DNA of 7,382 bases from Flammeovirgaceae bacterium (GTDB lineage: Bacteria > Bacteroidota > Bacteroidia > Cytophagales > Cyclobacteriaceae). The notes beneath the pieces are model-generated. The model made no database searches and had not been told where the DNA came from. It saw only the letters and a list, made by a program, of their open reading frames with translations. The DNA lies in assembly GCA_003229495.1 (NCBI GenBank), contig QIEB01000067.1, positions 1-7,382 of the forward strand. The letters are read 5' to 3'. The position numbers and the translations under genes were made by a program. Of this stretch, positions 4,461-7,382 are shown in pieces; within the stretch, counting starts at the first letter, position 1, and every line of letters starts with the position of its first letter.

Positions 4461-5528
4461 TCAGTGGCTCATTTCACCTCTCAAAGCAGTGGTTAAAGAG
4501 GTGCCAATTTCCTCAAATTCTCTATGAGTACTGAAGAGAAACTGCATTTTAGCCAAAGCCGCTTCAGTGGTTATATCCCTTCCACTGAGCACTCCGGATT
4601 CTTTTAAATGTTTGCTGGTCTCATACCGTCCCTGAATTACCCTTCCACCATTACATTGAGAAACATTAAATATTATGATGTTATTTGATATTGCCTCCTT
4701 TATAGATTCAGTGAACCAGGGTGCTGTGGGTGCATTCCCTGAACCAAAAGTCTCCAACACCACTCCTTGTAATTCCCGTACTTGCAAGGTGTGTTTAAAT
4801 AATTGCTCACTGAGCCCCGGAAACAACTTTATCAGCGCAATAGATGTTGGTTTCATCAGGTGAACCTGCAAAGGGGATGAAGCGGTAACCGATTTAAGCG
4901 CTGCAAAATTATAATCTATGGAAATACCTATTTCCGCCAAAGGAGGGTAATTCTCGGATTCAAAAGCATCAAAGTGTACACTTTCAACTTTTTTAACTCG
5001 GTTACCCCGATAAAGAAAGTAATTAAAATAAACGCACACTTCCTGAATTAAAGGTCTCCTATGATCATAGGAAGATGCAATTTGTAATGCTGCAATTAAG
5101 TTTTGGTTGGCATCTGTTCGCACCGCCCCCATAGGCAGTTGTGAACCGGTAAATATTACCGGTTTTTGCAATCCATCTAACATAAAACTGAGGGCGCTGG
5201 CGCTATATGCAAGGGTATCTGTTCCATGTAATATCACAAATCCATCATGATCAGGGTAATTCTTCTCAATGATGGAAGCCAGAAGATTCCAGTGGTCAAT
5301 GGTAACATTACTGGAATCGATTGGTTCTGCAAAGGATACCACCGTAAGTTCCAGGTCCATGGACTTAAGAACCGGCAGTTCATTGATGATCCCTTCAAAG
5401 TTAAATGGGCTTAAAGTACCGCTATCATCGTATGACATACCCAAAGTTCCTCCGGTATAGATAATTAGTACCGAGTATTTCGTTTCCTTCTTTGTTTGGG
5501 ATGGTATTTTTACAACACTATAATTCAT
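4461..5528 (-). CDS. ansA: Type I (cytoplasmic) L-asparaginase
   Basis: A 355-residue enzyme hydrolysing L-asparagine to aspartate and ammonia. No signal peptide is present, and the length and sequence fit the cytoplasmic AnsA type. Visible active-site motifs: IIYTGGTLGM with Thr28 (the nucleophile region), HGTDTLAYSASALSFML with Thr103 and Asp104, and LYRGNRVKKVES with a lysine (probably Lys180) in the position of the catalytic lysine. GSQLPMGAVRTDANQN (128-143) and NVSQCNGGRV near the C-terminus are further family blocks. The start overlaps the tatD stop by four bases (ATGA), so the two are translationally coupled. No clear terminator follows; only the palindrome AAAGTACTTT at 4450-4459. 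All key residues are intact, so activity is expected. An archaeal-type Glu-tRNA amidotransferase subunit D is related but would be longer. Confidence 0.95.
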   Translation of the reverse strand: MNYSVVKIPSQTKKETKYSVLIIYTGGTLGMSYDDSGTLSPFNFEGIINELPVLKSMDLELTVVSFAEPIDSSNVTIDHWNLLASIIEKNYPDHDGFVILHGTDTLAYSASALSFMLDGLQKPVIFTGSQLPMGAVRTDANQNLIAALQIASSYDHRRPLIQEVCVYFNYFLYRGNRVKKVESVHFDAFESENYPPLAEIGISIDYNFAALKSVTASSPLQVHLMKPTSIALIKLFPGLSEQLFKHTLQVRELQGVVLETFGSGNAPTAPWFTESIKEAISNNIIIFNVSQCNGGRVIQGRYETSKHLKESGVLSGRDITTEAALAKMQFLFSTHREFEEIGTSLTTALRGEMSH

Positions 5529-6292
5529 GCGGTTATTTTGAATAGTTCCCTGGCATTCTGAGTGGTTATCTCCTCCACCACCTCCGTGGACTTATCATAT
5601 ATATTTCCTAGTTTGATTAATATGTGTGTCAGATATCCGGGCTCATTTCGCTTTCCCCGGTGAGGGACTGGGGCTAAGTAAGGACTATCAGTCTCCAGCA
5701 CTAAATGCTCTAATTGAATATCCCTCAAGGTTTGGTCCAATCCTGAATTCTTAAAAGTGACTACTCCCCCAATACCCAGCTTAAAGCCCATTGCTGTTAT
5801 TCTTTCCGCCTGCTTATTGGTTCCGGTAAAGCAATGAAACACCCCGGTGGATTCTCTCTTGACCAGTGGTTCCAGCAGGTCAAGCGTTTGATCCAGTGAC
5901 TCCCGACAGTGGATAACCACTGGCATTTTTTTTTCATTGGCCCAGTTAACCTGAATTCTAAAAGCCTCTTCCTGATATTTAAACGTGGTAGAATCCCAAT
6001 ATAAATCAGTCCCGATTTCTCCAACCGCAGCAAATGCCCTTTTGTCCAACCATTCTTCGATCTGGTATAACTCCTTTTCAAAATTTTTCTTCACCGAACA
6101 TGGATGCAGACCCATCATGGCAGTACAGTATCCCTGGTATTTTTCTTCAACTTCCAGCATACTATCTAAGGTACTGCCATCGACATTGGGCATAAACACA
6201 TGGCTCACGCCGGATTCCCTGGAACGGTTGATAACTTCTTCCAAATCCTTATGGAACGGATCCAGATAAATATGGGCATGAGTATCTATCAT
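5525..6292 (-). CDS. tatD: TatD-family metal-dependent hydrolase / DNase
   Basis: A 255-residue TIM-barrel hydrolase, the standard family length. Metal-binding residues appear in order: DTHAH with His5 and His7, GLHP (61-64), GEIGTD with Glu92, IHCRE with His128, FHCFTG with His153, and ETDSPYLAP with Asp202, followed by KRNEP and a final NARELF helix. TatD proteins are magnesium-dependent 3'-5' exonucleases or deoxyribonucleases; the cellular role in this group is not settled. Thr95 in GEIGTD stands where Leu or Ile is more usual, a small difference next to the metal ligand. The start overlaps the glycosyltransferase stop by one base (TAATG) and the stop overlaps ansA by four, so three unrelated activities are translated as one chain. 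Sure of the family. Confidence 0.95.
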   Translation of the reverse strand: MIDTHAHIYLDPFHKDLEEVINRSRESGVSHVFMPNVDGSTLDSMLEVEEKYQGYCTAMMGLHPCSVKKNFEKELYQIEEWLDKRAFAAVGEIGTDLYWDSTTFKYQEEAFRIQVNWANEKKMPVVIHCRESLDQTLDLLEPLVKRESTGVFHCFTGTNKQAERITAMGFKLGIGGVVTFKNSGLDQTLRDIQLEHLVLETDSPYLAPVPHRGKRNEPGYLTHILIKLGNIYDKSTEVVEEITTQNARELFKITA

Positions 6293-7380
6293 TAGTAATT
6301 TCTTCCTTTCCAGTTAATATCGGCAGAATACAAGTACTTTAACAGACCACTAGCTGATATCAGGCATGAAAACAATTCAAAACAAATAAAGTGCTTAAAA
6401 GATATTTCCGGATCCAGATAACTGGCCACCCTGCGGACAAAAATCCAATCTATTAAGACCTTTGACAAATATATTGCCATCGCTGTACCCGGCATCCACC
6501 AGGCAATAGCTATTACAAAAAATAAAAATAAGCTTCTTAGCAGCAGCAACAAAACAATTAATTTTGGCATCCGCAGCGCCCCGTAGGTCCATCTGGTACG
6601 CTGTGATATAAGGGAAGCCCAGTTGGGTTGAGCTTCAATTACTGCCATGGCCCCCTGGGTTAGAACGTTCTTAGAGGAAAATCCATTATTTCTAGCTGCT
6701 GTTAAGATCCCAATGTCCTCTGTAAGGGAGTATGGAATTTTATGGTAACCACCAATTGCTTCGCAAACTGCACGGGTTATCATCATATTGGTACCGCTTA
6801 CTGCCAGTGTCTGAAAGCGGTTACCCACCACAAATAGTAGTCCCTGGGCAAATAGCCAATCAATATTCTGTAAACCGCTCCACAGATCGTGGACTCTTAC
6901 CACTGTACTTCCTCCAATAACCCCGGTGTTGCTGCTATAATACGGTAACAGCGCCCTTATCCAGGTCCTGGGAACTCTAACATCTGCATCGGTTATGAAA
7001 TAATAGGAAGTATGACAATGGGGTATTAACTGGGCTATTACATTGGCCTTAGCCTTTAGGCCTGGAATGTCTTTTTTTATAAGTACAATTTTAAATCGAT
7101 TATCATATCTGATCTCCTGCTCCAATAACTCCCTGGTATGATCTTCCGAACGGTCCTCCCCGATCAGAATCTCAATTTTTTCTGCCGGGTAGTCCAGTGA
7201 TCTGATACATTCCACCAGTCCCTTTACATTCACAGACTCATTGCGCATCGGTACTAGTACGGAAACATTTGGCAGTGATGAGACCATATGTGCTTTCTTC
7301 GATGGAGACTTCCATAATAGCAAGGCTGCCATGTCCACCAGAACCGCTAACAACCCACCTATGATAAATACCGTCAACAT
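6292..7380 (-). CDS. Membrane-bound GT2 family glycosyltransferase
   Basis: A 362-residue protein, an N-terminal membrane anchor (about 2-22) followed by a GT-A catalytic domain and C-terminal hydrophobic helices (about 272-296 and 334-352). Catalytic markers: SVLVPMRNES (40-49) at the nucleotide-binding start, EDRSEDHT with Asp76, the DxD-type DAD at 131-133, SGTNMMITR (195-203), TED at 220-222 carrying the likely catalytic base, and QRTRW at 260-264, the Q-x-x-R-W motif of processive synthases. This layout fits an inner-membrane enzyme adding sugars to a lipid or polysaccharide; donor and acceptor cannot be read from the sequence. It is shorter than cellulose or hyaluronan synthases and has fewer membrane helices. 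The ATG at 7380 is 2 nt from the window edge, so a longer N-terminus or an upstream overlap with another gene cannot be excluded. Confidence 0.88.
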   Translation of the reverse strand: MLTVFIIGGLLAVLVDMAALLLWKSPSKKAHMVSSLPNVSVLVPMRNESVNVKGLVECIRSLDYPAEKIEILIGEDRSEDHTRELLEQEIRYDNRFKIVLIKKDIPGLKAKANVIAQLIPHCHTSYYFITDADVRVPRTWIRALLPYYSSNTGVIGGSTVVRVHDLWSGLQNIDWLFAQGLLFVVGNRFQTLAVSGTNMMITRAVCEAIGGYHKIPYSLTEDIGILTAARNNGFSSKNVLTQGAMAVIEAQPNWASLISQRTRWTYGALRMPKLIVLLLLLRSLFLFFVIAIAWWMPGTAMAIYLSKVLIDWIFVRRVASYLDPEISFKHFICFELFSCLISASGLLKYLYSADINWKGRNY

Positions 7381-7382
7381 CG

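Overview
The window looks like a chromosomal segment of a Bacteroidota member, probably of the Cytophagales type (the order is inference). Reasons: the gene families and their arrangement (ExbB, a small membrane protein and two ExbD proteins; a TatD hydrolase overlapping a type I asparaginase); start codons preceded mostly by A/T-rich sequence instead of Shine-Dalgarno motifs; and promoter-like sequences of the Bacteroidota TTTG-N20-TAnnTTTG type. No phage, plasmid, insertion-sequence or CRISPR genes are visible.

Layout. 1-166: a non-coding stretch of short tandem octamers and heptamers that runs into the putative promoter of ald. 167-1282 (+): ald, alanine dehydrogenase. 1285-1746 (-): a stand-alone HsdR N-terminal-like PD-(D/E)xK protein, converging on ald with 2 nt between the stop codons. 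1747-2083: a 337-nt non-coding stretch holding a perfect four-copy GGGCATG array and a 48-bp G/T-rich unit present twice, the second copy interrupted by a 21-bp element with a hairpin. 2084-4244 (-): a four-gene energy-transduction operon transcribed in the order exbB, three-helix membrane protein, exbD (long), exbD (short). 4307-4394 (-): tRNA-Ser(GGA) with its own good promoter match, 62 nt ahead of exbB. 4461-7380 (-): a tightly overlapping cluster of a membrane GT2 glycosyltransferase, tatD and ansA.

How the parts work together. The ExbB/ExbD operon should form an inner-membrane channel that uses the proton gradient to drive an outer-membrane process; no TonB or TolA partner lies in the window. 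Ald and AnsA are both amino-acid catabolic enzymes (alanine to pyruvate plus ammonia; asparagine to aspartate plus ammonia), but they are in separate, oppositely oriented units. Most genes are ordinary core functions.

The most unusual signal is non-coding: at least three separate arrays share a 7-bp period with different unit sequences, one abuts the ald promoter, and one is duplicated and carries a 21-bp (three-period) insertion. I see no clearly novel protein system. The least explained protein is the 109-residue membrane protein between exbB and exbD.
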